Counted from the stretch's first letter, positions 1 to 12,165 are shown. The stretch: DNA of 64,000 nt from Dendrobium chrysotoxum (GCA_019925795.1 CM034300.1:68799021-68863020), one strand, 5' to 3'. Numbers and translations: made by a program. The notes: a model not told the origin generated them from the sequence alone.

Positions 1-560
1 ATATGCTCCTTAGGAATGTATCCACCAATCAACACCTACCACTTATCCAAAGTCTCAATCAAAATGCCAGCATTATCCGGCATGTTCTTCGCACATCCAT
101 AATACCCAAAGCTGGAGATCACATACACATTACCCCACTTCTATCTGTGATCACTTACTTAATCATGTCAGCCACTAAATTCGATGAAGCTCAAATGATC
201 TTAGACTATATTCATACCTTGGTTGTTATCTGATATCCTAGTGCCCGTAGAAAATAAAATCTTGCCTTAGGACATGTCATTGGATATATCCTAGACGCCA
301 AGTATCAACTCCACTATTCTCTCCCTCCATATAATCTTCCTATCTTCTACACAGATGCCTCTTTTTGTATTATATTCCATCGGAGGGCTGCGCATGCTGA
401 TCTATCCTAGACGCCAAGACTGGGTAGAATATGATGTACAAGAACTTGTATTTTTATTTTCTTTAATTTTTTTTGTATATTGAGTCTGCCACAAAAGCAT
501 GTATGTAAAATAAGTGACCATGCACACACACACACAGGGGAAAATTTTTTTTAAGGAGAA
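1..560. other. Unassigned sequence, possibly degraded retroelement coding
   Basis: A 76-codon open frame (3-233, plus) is followed by short frames broken by stops. The phrasing resembles degraded polyprotein DNA, but I see no diagnostic retroelement motif. A short CA run lies near 522-537. No gene can be supported. Confidence 0.2.
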
Positions 561-569
561 AAAAAATTT

Positions 570-2062
570 TTACAAAGCAAATCATACTGTATAATTTTCA
601 ATCGTACTGTACGATATGTCATTAATACTCATGCTAACGGCTAATTCTGAATGACTAGTTTTGTGAACTGATCATACTATACGATTGTCATCGTTCTGTA
701 CGATTGTCATCGTACTGTATGATTTATTTCTATTCAAAAACCCTAGCCACTACAATAACTTTCGTATGATTTTAATTTTAATTTTTTGAACTAATCGTAT
801 TGTACGATACTTATCGTACCGTACGATCATTTTAAATCTTGCCAAAATTATCTCCCGTAATCATAAAATTAAATCTTGGTTTCTTAATTAATTGCATTCA
901 TACTATACGATATGAATTGTACTGTACGAACGATAGAGATGATTTCAATCGTCCCATTGATCGTACCAGACGAAACTAAAGTTTTTTGTACTATTCCTCC
1001 CAAACGATATTTATATCATATCGAACGATGACCTGAAAATGAACTAATCGTACTGTACGAAGGGTACAGTGCCGGACGATGGATAGAGATGAATTCGTTC
1101 GTCCCAGAGATCGTTCCGTACGAACAGTTAAAAATAACATGATCGTCCTATACAATCTTTGGATCGTACTGTACAATGTTAGTAAAATTTTTGAATTGTT
1201 CGTCTGCTCTCGTACTGGACGAAGCTAATTTTGAACTGATCGTACTGTACGATATTAGATCGTATTGTACGAACAGAAATATCAAATTGGAATTTTTAGG
1301 ATTTTCTGAAGCCTAATTTAAAAAGGACTTTTTATTATTCAATGAGTAGTTGTTGAGGCCGTGGTTAACAGAGGAAGGAACTCTTGAGAGGGAGCTTTTT
1401 GAGAGATCCAAGGTTTGTGAGAGGAAGGAGAAGGTGAGCTTGAGCGTGATGGAGAAGGAGTGTGAGGGGATCACACGGTTGCTCCGAGCTAGCTGTACGC
1501 TTGCTCCTCCTGTGGCTTTGGTGAGTCTCGAGAAGGTTCTCTAGGAAGAGAGGCTTCAAGGTCAACGTCCTCAAGGTACTCTGCCATCTCTAGGAGGAAG
1601 AAAAAGGAGAAGGTCCGCTGTTGTCACCGGGAGGGTAACATAGCGTCTGGTATTCCGCCACACCGGGGAGGTGAAAGTGAGTCTTGTAAAGGCTTCTCCG
1701 CCTTGCTGTGGGAGCAAAAGGAGAGTCAACTTTTAGTAGTGCAATTCTCGGAGTGGAGGACTTAGGGGAGTGGATGTAGGTCAAGTGACCGAACCACTAT
1801 AAAAATTTATGGTGTGTTTTTTCCATTTTTATCGCACTTTATTTTGTACGCATTTATTTACTGTTTTAATTGCTTGGTCAAAAATCTGATTTTGATTTTG
1901 TATTGTGAGATTTGCAATTTTGTCACCAATATCGTAATTGTGAATGAATCATTAGCTTCCGCATTCTACTTGTTAAGTTGTTATTTTAAAAATCCAAAAA
2001 AATTAGAACTCCCATTTATGATTAAAATTTAAAATACCAATTCACCCCCGCTCTCTTGGCGC
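570..2062 (+). mobile_element. Remnant LTR, probably copia (SIRE/Maximus-like)
   Basis: The segment around 1650-1830 has the typical wording of the downstream half of SIRE/Maximus-type copia LTRs: a G-rich stretch, then 'gaccgaaccactataaaaa', then a T-rich run. It ends near 2040 with 'caattcacccccgctctctt', the usual LTR-end pattern of that group. A TATA-like TATAAAAA lies at about 1799. No primer-binding site follows, so this looks like a solo or truncated LTR. The upstream boundary is uncertain. The assignment rests on remembered family style, not on alignment. Confidence 0.4.
581..1273. repeat. Cluster of ~17 copies of a 15-bp palindrome
   Basis: The motif ATCGTACTGTACGAT, a palindrome around a central T, recurs about every 20-60 bases. 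Copies are seen at 601-615, 690-704, 709-723, 794-808, 813-827, 1047-1061, 1163-1177, 1239-1253 and 1259-1273, with weaker copies at 581, 671, 899, 916, 959, 1110, 1141 and 1210. Many variants keep the dyad symmetry. The cluster sits in what may be the U3 part of an LTR, so it could be a dimeric-factor binding array or a source of small hairpins. Function is not known. Confidence 0.75.
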
Positions 2063-2113
2063 ATCTCATACTTTCACCTTTTACCCCCATTCCATATCCA
2101 TTGTTGCATCTTT

Positions 2114-3250
2114 TAAGTGAATTTTAAACTTTGTAGTCCCCAATCAGAGTTCTAATTCTTGGTAAGGTCATAATCATGACCTTGAATAAGCAGTAATAGT
2201 CTAAAGACAAATCTATTTTCAATTTTGATTTGAGATATATGTGGCATTCACCCCCTCTCATTCAAGGTATAATCAATCCCAAAGGGATTTCATTCAACCT
2301 CTTCAACAAATGTTAACATCATAATGATCATTATCAAAGCTTTCCCATTTAAGGTACAATCAATTCCGGGGGTAAAGGGATGTACATGCTGACATCTCTA
2401 ACAAAATTGTAATTAAGCAAGCTCTTCCATCCAAAAAAATTTCATTCATCCAATACAATATTGCTAATAATGATCATTATCAAAGCTTTCCCATAAATAT
2501 GAAAAACTTTTAAGAAATCTTTAAGTGAATTTTAAACTCTATAGTCCATAGTTAGAGTTCTAATCCATAACCTTGAATGAACAGTAATGATCTAAAGACA
2601 AATCAATTTCCAATTTTGATTAGAGATATATGTGGCATTCATCCTCTCCCATTCAAGGTACAATCAATTCTGGGGGATTTGATTCAACCTTATTCACACA
2701 AGTTAACGTTATTGAGTAACACTCTGAAAAATAGCCTAAAAATGCCAAAAATGTTTAATAGATTTCTCTTAAACTCTTCCACATAAGTTATCATCTATAA
2801 CTCTGACAAATAACCTCGAATAGGTCAATTTTCTTTGGTGGGTTCTATTTAACCTCATATAGCTCATTTTTTTTGTGAATTTCTCATCTCTTCAACACAT
2901 GCTAATGTGATCAAGTAGCACTTTGATAAATAATCTCAAATAGTTGAAAATTATTGATGGATTCCTCCCGAACTCTTCCATACAAGTCAGTGTCATTAAG
3001 AAATACTGATAAACAATCTTGGATAGGTAAAAATACTTTTATAAATTTATCTTAACCTCTTCCACATAGGTTAAGAAGTCTGAAAAAAAAATTTAATAAT
3101 CTGACAAACAATCTCATATATGCCAAATATTATTTGTGTATGTATCTCAATATCTTGTGTCATAGGTTAAATCTTGGGGTGGCACGTCGTTTCAACAACA
3201 AAAAGACGATCAAATTTTTAAAATAAATATTTATGGTTCTCCTTAGCATG
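2114..3250. repeat. Diverged direct duplication and ~100-bp tandem repeats
   Basis: About 180 bases at 2114-2290 recur, diverged, at 2521-2700; both hold 'gatatatgtggcattca'. From about 2690 to 3140 a unit of roughly 100 bases repeats, with the phrases 'cctcttccacatagg', 'caagtaacactctga' and 'aataatctcaaatag'. The same array resumes at 6690-6970 beyond a CACTA insertion. No coding potential is seen. Confidence 0.6.
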
Positions 3251-3964
3251 GATTAGTGGCTTGGTTACAATTACAACATTGATAAAGCCTATCGATATTA
3301 TGTCAAAATGCCAATCTTGTTACACAAGAGAATTAGACATCTATAAGGCTTGGTCACCTATGGTGAATAAGTTCTCAAAATATTGAATCACTGTTACACA
3401 AAAGATTGAGGTTTCATCAATTATCATCAATACTTTCAATAATTTGATGCAATTAAATGTGTATATTATATACATATATTTACAAGTTGTATAAATAAGA
3501 AGTCTTATTTCAAGTCCACATATATAATTATTGAATCAACATGATATCCATCATTGATTTTTTTTTTTTTTTTTTTTGGTCTTGCAAAGCCTTTGAACTC
3601 CCATGCACCTTAACATCCAACAGGTGGTCTCTTTCTCTCTTGAATTCAATTTTATTTAAAGTAATTTATGCCTTGCTACAACATGTCTCAAATAATTTAA
3701 ATAGCTTCAACATGAATGTCAATGCTTTATATCACCAAGATTGACACCCAATATTAGACTCCTTTAACAATATTTCACTACCAAAGACTAGATGTTTCCG
3801 CGGCAGTTTATAGTGGCAGTTTATAAATCGCCGCTATAGATAGTTATAGGCAGCGGTTTTCACTGTTGTTAAATTTATTTTTAAAAATTGATATTTTTTG
3901 CAGCATTCAATAACAACATTTTAAAACCACAGTAAAAACTCTTTTAAAAATATCACATTTTAAT

Positions 3965-4412
3965 ATCCCGCGATTCCTCTCCCTCTCGGGCGTCCGTCTC
4001 GCTTGTCGGCCTCATTCTCCCTCTCGTGCCCTAGCTCTCACTCCTCTGGCAGCTAAATCGCTCTCAAAGGCAAAATCCTTGATTAGGAACGACTTTGACT
4101 CCAGCAGCTCTACCTTACGCGCCTTGTTTTGTCGTTCAGTCCGCGACATAGCAAAAAAGCTGAAGGCCGCCTCCCTCTGTCGCTCGCTATCATTCGCACA
4201 CCACAATCGAAGCCCTCTTCGCCTACTTCTTTGTCTAACCGACGCGATTCGCACGCCCCAGCACTCCTCCCTCCTCCGTCTCTTTTCTCTCGGCCCTTTC
4301 TTGTTCTTGCGTGTGGTCCAGAGAGCAAATGAGAGAGGCGGAGGCGAAGAAGCCTTGCATGAATGGGAGACGGAGCATGAGGCACAGCTCAGCGTGAGGG
4401 AAAACTTCCATC
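3965..4412 (+). other. GC-rich leader/promoter-like block inside CACTA
   Basis: This pyrimidine- and GC-rich block contrasts with the AT-rich surroundings and looks like the promoter and 5' leader of a plant gene. Open frames exist here on both strands (up to 137 codons), as expected of GC-rich DNA with few stops, so I do not call a protein. It ends in a plausible splice donor (ccatccg|gtaatc, about 4413). Either the element's own promoter/first exon or captured host DNA is possible. Confidence 0.35.
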
Positions 4413-5816
4413 CGGTAATCTTCATCCGTCTATCTTTCTCTTCTTGATATGGATTATTTTCTTCTTCTAAAATATTCCCTTATTCTCTTTTTCTTTTCTT
4501 GAGTTCAAAAATAGAGATTCTCCAGCTAGCTTATCTCATGTTTTTTGAAGAAAATTTTAAAGGGAATTTGCCCCAACATTATCTTCCATGTCTCACGATA
4601 CTACTATAGATTGTAAAATTTAAATTTTATACAAATTAACGAGGCTATTTGTTTTAGTTATAGTGAAAAATTTACTGAAAAGGATTGCCCCAGTGGACTT
4701 TATGGAAAGTTTTGCAATGTTACTTTCTCATTTTTAACTATAATTACTGTTGAAACATGTTTGATTTAATGTTTTTATACCATTCATATTGCTAAGGATC
4801 TGGCAACTCCATGGAAGTCTTGATGAATTCTTGTCAAATGGTATAATGCGTGTTTCCTGTTATGTGCTATGATTTTGAAGAAGTTCTGTCCAAATTCCCC
4901 AGTTGAGGAAATTAATGAAATTTGGGATTTGGATTTGGTTCATTTGGGACTACTCTATTGCTAACCATTAAACCATGTGAAAGCTATAAATTTTGTCGCA
5001 CATTTGCCAAGCAAAAATGTGTTGATCCATATAAATTTAAGCTCTTTTAGTTGAAAACAGGGCTGTCTATTTGATTTATTAGGCCCAACGTTTTCTCTCT
5101 TTGAGTTACACTCCATCACACTAAGCCTGCTTACGACCGCATTCAAAGGATGTCTAAATTGTCCAGGCTTTGTTTCTCAACTCAATAGCTAAAGAGAACT
5201 TACAACTCAATAGCATAGCTCTTTGGGCGGTTGTGCTGAGTTACCTATTAGTCTATAATGAAGAGCTGTACTTGTGTTACTGTCTTTCCTACTGTACCAA
5301 TAATGTTTCTTTTGCTTATTATTATGAAACAACTGACATTTTCGCATGGCCAAGTCATTTTAACCTTTTGCAATAAATGATGTTTCGAGGATTGCCTCGA
5401 ACTTCTCTAGCAACTTATGTTAACAATTTTTTTTAAAAGTTCTGTTCTTCAAGACTGCTCAGAATGATGGTTCTCTATGCTCTATGTAGTGGATTTTTTT
5501 CGACAATCATTTTTCAGTTGATTGTCATCGAGTGCTACTTGGGTTATAATAAGAATGTGCTCTTCTTTAACAAGTTGATATTCTAAATCAACCTCTAATT
5601 TTTGTGGCCATCAACAGCAAGTTTATGTATTTCCTAACCTTTTTGTGACTGTTGTGAATATTTTTGGTGCAGATATACATTTCTTAAGTTTGTTATCCCA
5701 TAAAATCCTTCGTTTGCCAGTAAAATTGATGCTTTGGCACATCCTCCAACTATTCCTGCCAAGCTGGCCATGAAGTTATAATCGTTCATTTATATGATTT
5801 TTGTTTGTACTAATAG

Positions 5817-6038
5817 GAATGACAGGAAGTGGCTCATCCCAATGTGCTAAAAAGGTTACACATCGAGGATCTTCTAGTATAGAGCATATTAGTAGAACTA
5901 ATAAAAATACATCGACTCCGGTGTATCCAGATTCGTCCAATGCTGATGACTGCAATAACAACGAACATTCCCTGAGTCAGTCATCTCAAGAATTAAGACG
6001 GCAAGTGCCACCGGCGGATGATGGAATTTGCCCCATAG
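5817..6038 (+). CDS. Coding-like internal exon in CACTA element, unidentified
   Basis: A 74-codon open exon is bounded by an acceptor (ctaatag|gaatgac) and a donor (cccatag|gttttt). The protein is Ser/Asn/Gln-rich and hydrophilic, beginning GMTGSGSSQCAKK and continuing through SLSQSSQELRRQ. Such disordered stretches are common at the N-termini of plant transposon proteins, but I cannot identify it. With the GC-rich block upstream it could be a two-exon element gene or a captured host fragment. Confidence 0.35.
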
Positions 6039-6689
6039 GTTTTTGTTCATTTAAATGTTTATTTTTTCAGATGATGAGGGTGCTCTGATAAATTTTATGT
6101 CTTGTTTTAATAGTTTGAGCTTTTTTGGAGAAATTTTTTATTTCTATTCTTGTATTAGCTACTGAGAACTACTTGTATTCTTTTCACTCTATATATGTTA
6201 AAGCATCCATTAACATTGCTTGTGTATTTATTTAATCAGAAAAATTGATTTTTTGCCTTATATTTTTTTTAATCAGTCCTTCTCTTTAGTAGCGATTTTA
6301 ACCCCTATTAAAAGCTAGCAACGGTTTTAACCCCTATTAAAAGCGCTGCTAAAGCTTTCATACAGCAACGTTTCTAAACCGCTGCAAAAGTCTTTCCAAT
6401 GAAAAAAAATACATCGGATGTGTAGCGGTTTTTAAACCGCTGCAAATAATTTTGTAAGTGTTTAAACCGTTGTTGTAGGTTAGAAAAAGAGCTACGAAAG
6501 CCGAATTTATTAGTAGTGTTTAAAGTATACACATATATTGGTATCAAATCAGAGTAAAAAAAAATTATAGTAGCCTAAAGAAATATATAAATCTCGGAAT
6601 TCCCTTTCAAAAAATATCATATACACTAATTCAATCATTTAATACATTAATAAAAATTTTCTATGATGATAAATTAGTATTGGAACTGT

Positions 6690-6970
6690 TGACCAATAAT
6701 CACTCAAGCAGTACTCTAACAAATAGTTGAAAATCTTTAGTGGATTCCTACCAATAATATTCATATAAATTAATATCATCAAGTAATATTTCGAAAAATA
6801 ATCTTAGGCTAAAATATTTTTATAAATTTGTCATAACCTCTTCTACTTAGGTTAATATCATCTAATAATAATCTAACAAACAATCTCATATAGGTCAAAT
6901 ATCATTTAACGCTTGGGGTGGCAGCTCATTCCAACAACCTAAAAAGGATAAATTTTTTAATATAATACAT
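6690..6970. repeat. Tandem repeats resumed beyond the CACTA element
   Basis: Phrases of the array at 2690-3250 reappear here: 'cctcttctacttaggttaa', 'aacaatctcatataggtca' and 'cttggggtggca'. The last also ends the left-hand array, at 3174. This shows the two tracts were once one array or are duplicated copies. Confidence 0.55.
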
Positions 6971-7590
6971 TACAAACCTCCTTAACATGGATAAAAAATT
7001 CTCAATTTGTGAAGTTTCTACACATAAATTAGTATTGAAGTCTGCAATATATAAGGCATAGCAAAATTTTGAAGTCTGCAATCAGGAAAATGATAGATTT
7101 TTTAAAGTTGCTATTCATAAATTTTCTTCCCTTCCAAATTATAATATTTTGACTTCAAAATATTTGTGAAGGTGGCCAAATATATTATTTATATCCATAA
7201 AATTTTTTGAAAATGTTTGAGAACTCATGTGATTGCAAAAAAATCATTGAAGTAAAAAATATCATAATTTCAAAATTAGATAAATAAAAAAATTCTTCCA
7301 AAAATCAAAATGGCTGAATTTTATAGCAAAATTTTCTGAAAAAGAAGAGTAGAAATAAGTGATAATATTACTCTAAAATAGAAAAATCAACATAGTTATC
7401 AAATATTTGATAGTCTTCTTTCATCATCATCTATGCATTATCGTATGAAGAATATATCGTTGCAAAAAATCATAATATCTTACATGGGATGGACCGAACT
7501 TTGATAATAATCTTCTTCCTACAGGAAATAAATTGGAGCCTCAAAATAGAGCGAAGACCGCTCCTCCAATTTTGTTATATTCAATGAGAA
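6970..7590. other. AT-rich intergenic DNA, nothing recognised
   Basis: Low-complexity AT-rich sequence with no open frame of note and no element ends that I can identify. Confidence 0.4.
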
Positions 7591-7930
7591 CAATCAACAC
7601 CTTTTTGTGAAGGGAAGATTGAGCTTTTGTGTAAGGACTACAGGCCTTAACCACCTGAAATTTTGATTCATTCCATGTGGATAGCCAACACCTTTTTAAG
7701 GGAAGAATAGAACCTTACTATAGGGACTATGGACCGGGCCTTGATTGCCCACAAACCCATTTCATGTGACAAGGATAAACAATACATTTTAAAAGGAAAG
7801 AACACAACCTCATCATAAGGATTGTGGGCCTTGAATGAGGATAGTCAATACCTTTTTTCATGAGAATACTGAAGCCTTATCATATGGAATATGCTCCTTG
7901 AACACCTCTGGCTATTTTTAAATTCCCACC
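7590..7930. repeat. Degenerate ~90-bp tandem repeat, four units
   Basis: Four units each contain 'caacacctttt' or a variant, a purine run 'gggaag', 'cct(c/t)a(t/c)(c/t)ata(a/g)gg' and 'ggccttga'. They start near 7589, 7687, 7775 and 7845. No gene is seen. From 7930 to 8750 there is only AT-rich unassigned DNA. Confidence 0.5.
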
Positions 7931-8754
7931 AAATAGCTTTTCTCACCCTTTATGGAGAAAATTAATGCCTTCTAAGAGAATTGTGTCTCTCTCCAGGCAC
8001 CAAGGGGATTTTTATAAACCTATGATGGAGGACAAATTGAAATTTAAAAAAAAAAAACTTTAAAAAAATTTTAGAATTTTCTAGAGTAATTTTTTTTTCG
8101 TACACGAAAAAACTAGAAAAGGAAAAAAATATATAATAAAAAACTCTTTTTCGAGCTCAAATGCATATGATGGGGGCCTATAAAGCTTGCATGCGCATGA
8201 AAAGAAAAAGCCCACTAGGGCATTATACATCAGCCCCTTGCATGCACGGTTAAAATGCTTAAGTGATAATATTACTCTAAAAATTCAAGGCCATTTAAAC
8301 TCCAATTTTAACAAAATTATAATCAAACTAAATGTCTCAATGTGAAAAAAGTTTTTGACGTCATAAGTGCTCCAATCCAACCCAAAATGAGTCTAAATCA
8401 AATGTTTGAAGCATAACTAAAAACATTGGTATATTAATTAGTTGACTAAATGATCTTAAAAGATCCTATGCTTATAGTCAAATAGCATGTCTTAATGAGA
8501 GATGAATCTAATAAGCCTAAAATCGCCTAACTTTGACACCTATAAAGCACTTAAATGTTAAAAGAATTGTCTATAATTAAGAGAATCGACATAAATCATT
8601 CAATGGTGTGCTCTAGATTTTAATTGTATGTATAGCACATGTCACTCTAAAAAAAATATAAATAGTTCTTCACTCTCAATATGAAAGGGGATCTTTACTT
8701 GAGATTCAAGATAACATAAGAGTTAAAGAATCTCGAAGCTCTATTGAACTAACA

Positions 8755-9200
8755 CTCAATCACTACTGTCAATTCACAACCTAATACAGTCAACAGATCA
8801 TCGCCCAACTACGGTTCTCTGAAAGCCATCTTTTAACTACAGTCCTTCGACCACCATCACCAATCTATAATCTCATGACCACTGTGGCAGGAATATATCA
8901 ATTGATCACCGTCACTCGAATATGGTCCTTCGATTACTGTTGCCCAACTTCAGTCTTTTGACCACTATCATCCTACTTTGATCCTTTGACCACCTTCGCC
9001 CAACATTGCTTCTCAAACCACCGTCACTCGACTACAATCCTCTAACAATCGTCTTCCGACTACAATTCTATAACCACCTCCATCTGATTATAATCCTTCA
9101 ACCATCATCGCTCGATTATGTACTTCAATCATCATCCTTCGAATATGATCCCCTAACCACTTTTACCCCACTACAATCTCCTGCCATTATCAGTAGACTA
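8755..9200. repeat. Degenerate ~28-30-bp minisatellite
   Basis: About 14 units follow the pattern 'ctacaatcctttgaccacc' plus 'gtcgcc(c)ga', each slightly different. The array is rich in CNACC and CGACT words. A plus-strand frame at 9006-9266 follows the periodicity (recurrent LDY/PSSLDY words) and is best read as a product of the repeat, not a gene. Confidence 0.65.
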
Positions 9201-9266
9201 CACCGATGCTCACTAACTTTATTGCTCGCCTTTACCAATAGCGTCAATATGCGCCATCATCTATAA

Positions 9267-10830
9267 TGCCAATGCAATTTATTGACAACAACTCTAACTC
9301 TGACGCCAATGCCAAAGTTCATACTAGATTTTTAGTTATATGACTTCCCCTCCTCAAAAGAGAATGATCAAACATACAGTAAGTGATCTCTTGAAGACAA
9401 CTCTCATGCCATAGAGCTCCTCCAACTTCCACCATAAAATATGTTCTATACAATTAATGTCTACTATATTGTATCAACAACTTTTGAAAAATCATAAGGA
9501 ATGATATTATTTGTAACAACTGAAAACTATTAGTGAAATTATTTAATCTGAGTCAGGCCTCAGTTTTTTTTCTTTTGGGGTGTTCACATAAAAATATTTC
9601 TATCTATCATAATCCTTTTTTATTTATGTGTGTGTTGGATGTTCACACTATATTGAGATGCTTAGCTCCATTTATTTCTATCATCACGAATCTTTTGACA
9701 CGTACACAAATCTTTTCATATATATATAATAATAAAGAAACTTTACATTCTTATTAAACAAGAGTCTAAGGTCCTACATACAAATTTTGGTCTTCTTTAC
9801 ATCAGTAAGTCCCCACCTTATGACTTCTTTCTCTCACAACTTATTTCTTTTAAGGTTGCATTTAATGGGAGGGTAGGAGATTTGGTGGCAACAATCATAA
9901 CAATATCTAATTGTTTGACATAAAAATCAAAATTTACATGCTCATCACATCAAATGACATCCTTAGTCTCCTTATCAAAGAGTGGATAAAATGTTACAAT
10001 CCCCATTGGTATAATATTTTCAAATGTTTTTAGCATTATTTTTTCTATAAGCTATTTAAGCAAAATTACTACTTATCATATCAAAATTAGAATATTATTT
10101 TGGCATTCAATACCTTTTTTATTTTCCCTAAAAGTCTCTAAAAAGTAGATGATATCATCAAAATAGAAGCACATATATTACATATAGTTTTATGTTCTTT
10201 CCTTGCAACAAACAAATACTCTCCAAAAGAAAAATGGTGAATAGCATTGAAAAGGAAGATAACAAACTTTGAGAAATTGGCCCACCAGAAATAGCCTACA
10301 AGACACAAGAGAACAATCAACCTTGAGAAAAGCGAAGGAGGGAGGAATCTTCGGAGAAAACAAACAAAAGCAACTAAGCATGAAGAGAAGATTAACACTT
10401 CCTTTGGCACCCCTCTTTAAAAAAACTACTCACACTATTTGTCCTCTTTCCTTTAGATATCAATATAAAATTTATTGAAGCTGTGGATGATAAAATATGT
10501 TGATTATTTTATCTTATTTTAATTTCTATTTTAATAGATATCATCTATTTTCCAACAAAAATTCTCCCTCTCTAATGAAAGAATTAAGTTCAATCTTATA
10601 TTTAAAAATACTAATAATTTGATCTTAGAAATTTATGCTTCTAATCATTCATATATCACTAAGCAATGTTAATTAATCCTTTTTTATCCTTAATCCCCAA
10701 CTGATAGACCAAAACAAGGAATTGATCAATAACCATATAGAATGATACATCTCCATCCCAATAAAAAGCAAGAAAATTTGAACCACTTCAGTGTAGCTCA
10801 AGAGAAACAATACTCTCACTCATACACCCT
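9267..10830. other. Intergenic DNA, nothing recognised
   Basis: AT-rich. The longest frame (10138-10410, minus, 90 codons) is hydrophobic with overlapping frames on the other strand and no family resemblance, so it is not called. The part nearest 10830 may include the 3' end of the ELF4-like transcript. Confidence 0.35.
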
Positions 10831-10931
10831 CTTCCTCTCCATCTTCTATGAACCACATCCTTACCACCAGAGCAAACTCTTTTGCTGAAAGAATTCTTCG
10901 AATTTATCGATCCTCCATTGTTCGACGAATC

Positions 10932-11228
10932 TCAAACCGACCTGAATCTCTTCTTTGCCCCCGAGTCGCTGTCGTCGGAATCCATGGACTTGGTAAAGGA
11001 GGAAGAGAGGTCGGCGTAGAGGTCGACGACTCGACGGATGTTGTTGTTGAGCTCCTTTATGAGGCCTACATTGCGGTTAAGATTGTCTGGAATCTTAGAC
11101 TCATGATTTTGATTTATCTCATGTATGATGACACGGTTCTGATCCAGTATGCTCTGAACCTGAACAAAACTTTTCTGAAATGTTTGCACAACTTTGTTCT
11201 CCATTTGTGCTGTGTCTCCAGCTTCCAT
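10932..11228 (-). CDS. ELF4-like: ELF4-like protein (EARLY FLOWERING 4 family)
   Basis: A single uninterrupted 98-codon frame. After a short acidic start (MEAGDTAQ) comes the conserved ELF4 domain (DUF1313), residues about 14-80. It includes FQKSFVQVQSILDQNR, INQNHESKIPDN, ELNNNIRRVVDLYADLS and a basic tail with KKRFRS. ELF4 proteins are small helical regulators. In Arabidopsis ELF4 joins ELF3 and LUX in the evening complex, which represses clock and growth genes in the nucleus. Length and sequence match the ELF4-LIKE branch (EFL proteins) better than ELF4 itself. Coding in one exon is usual for the family. An upstream non-coding exon appears at about 12440-12166, giving a 5'-UTR intron of about 0.9 kb. 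No frameshift or stop is present, so the gene looks intact. I am sure of the family, not of the exact orthologue. Confidence 0.9.
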   Translation of the reverse strand: MEAGDTAQMENKVVQTFQKSFVQVQSILDQNRVIIHEINQNHESKIPDNLNRNVGLIKELNNNIRRVVDLYADLSSSFTKSMDSDDSDSGAKKRFRSV

Positions 11229-12165
11229 TTCTTTGGTTGGAGATACAAAGCAAGATATGGCTGAATATTCTATAAAGATGGGAACTTTAGATGAATGCCA
11301 TTCTCATCGTATCATAATCAAATTACTGCAAATGAACAAGAAATCAACTAATTTAGAGGTTTCATTTCATTAGTTGATGTTAAAAATTAAAAAAAATTCC
11401 TAACACATGAGCTAATTGACTTTATAAGCACCTTAAGGCATGTGTTATATCATATTTAATTATGATAATCAGTAGATTGAGGGTCAAGATTTAACAGAAC
11501 AAAAGGGAATCTACTGTAATTCGTAATGGGGCATTAGAGACAAAGAGAAGGGAGAGTAGCAGGAATCAATGTTTTCCTCTTTTTGATCGTGGACAGTTAA
11601 CAGATAGTTTATGTGCATGATAAGACATAAAGCTGTTTATGCTTTTTTCATTAAAATCAATGCAATTTTATTTTATTTTTTTCTCATGAAGCCATCAAAA
11701 TAAGTAGTTTAATAAATAGAAATTAAAAAGTGATTACCTGCCTGTAAAAGGAAACAACTTTATATGGTTTTCAGAGAAGGAGAAAAAAATTATCATACTC
11801 ATAACAGAAAGGAGAAGCATGAGTGCAGAAAATAAGAAATTACAAAGACAACGGCACTGTGGCGACTGAATATCTTGCAGACGACTGGTTGAAATGGGGA
11901 AAAAGAGAGTAGAGTTTCTTGTGAGGAACTCTTCAAGAATGATAGAACAAACAAACAACAAAAAAAATCATAACTTGACGCGAAATTCTTGATAATCTAC
12001 AGAAATATTAAGTATTCATTTCGAGAAAAGATTGAAAGAAAGAGTCTGGTTCCTCCTAGCTGACTTCTTTCTCAAAGAAAAAACTTAAATATAAAAACAA
12101 AATCTTGAAAAAGGAATCAGAAAACCAAATCTATTGCTCTCTCCCTTTTTTTCTCTCGAGCTTAC

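Larger units (their letters stand above)
3776..6518 (+). mobile_element. Non-autonomous CACTA (En/Spm-type) transposon
   Basis: The left end reads CACTACCAAAGAC and the right end reads ATTAGTAGTG, so both termini carry the CACTA signature in inverted orientation. A 3-bp TTT is duplicated exactly at 3773-3775 and 6519-6521. Subterminal regions hold the expected short repeats: GCGGTTTT/AACCGCTGC motifs in both orientations at 3795-3860 and 6290-6480. The 2.7-kb interior lacks a recognisable TNP2 transposase. It contains a GC-rich leader-like block (3965-4420) and a coding-like exon (5817-6038). It splits a tandem-repeat tract, so it is younger than that tract. Confidence 0.8.

Noticed and set aside
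4012..4447. Proteins of 137 and 122 residues on opposite strands
   Set aside because: Overlapping frames on both strands come from a GC-rich, stop-poor block. Composition is Ser/Arg-rich without a domain, and the block lies in a CACTA element.
9006..9266. 86-residue repetitive protein
   Set aside because: It follows a degenerate minisatellite; no start context or splice signals support it.
10138..10410. Hydrophobic 90-residue minus-strand protein
   Set aside because: Possible membrane-like segments, but no homology cue, overlapping frames on both strands and AT-rich codon use without bias; treated as chance.
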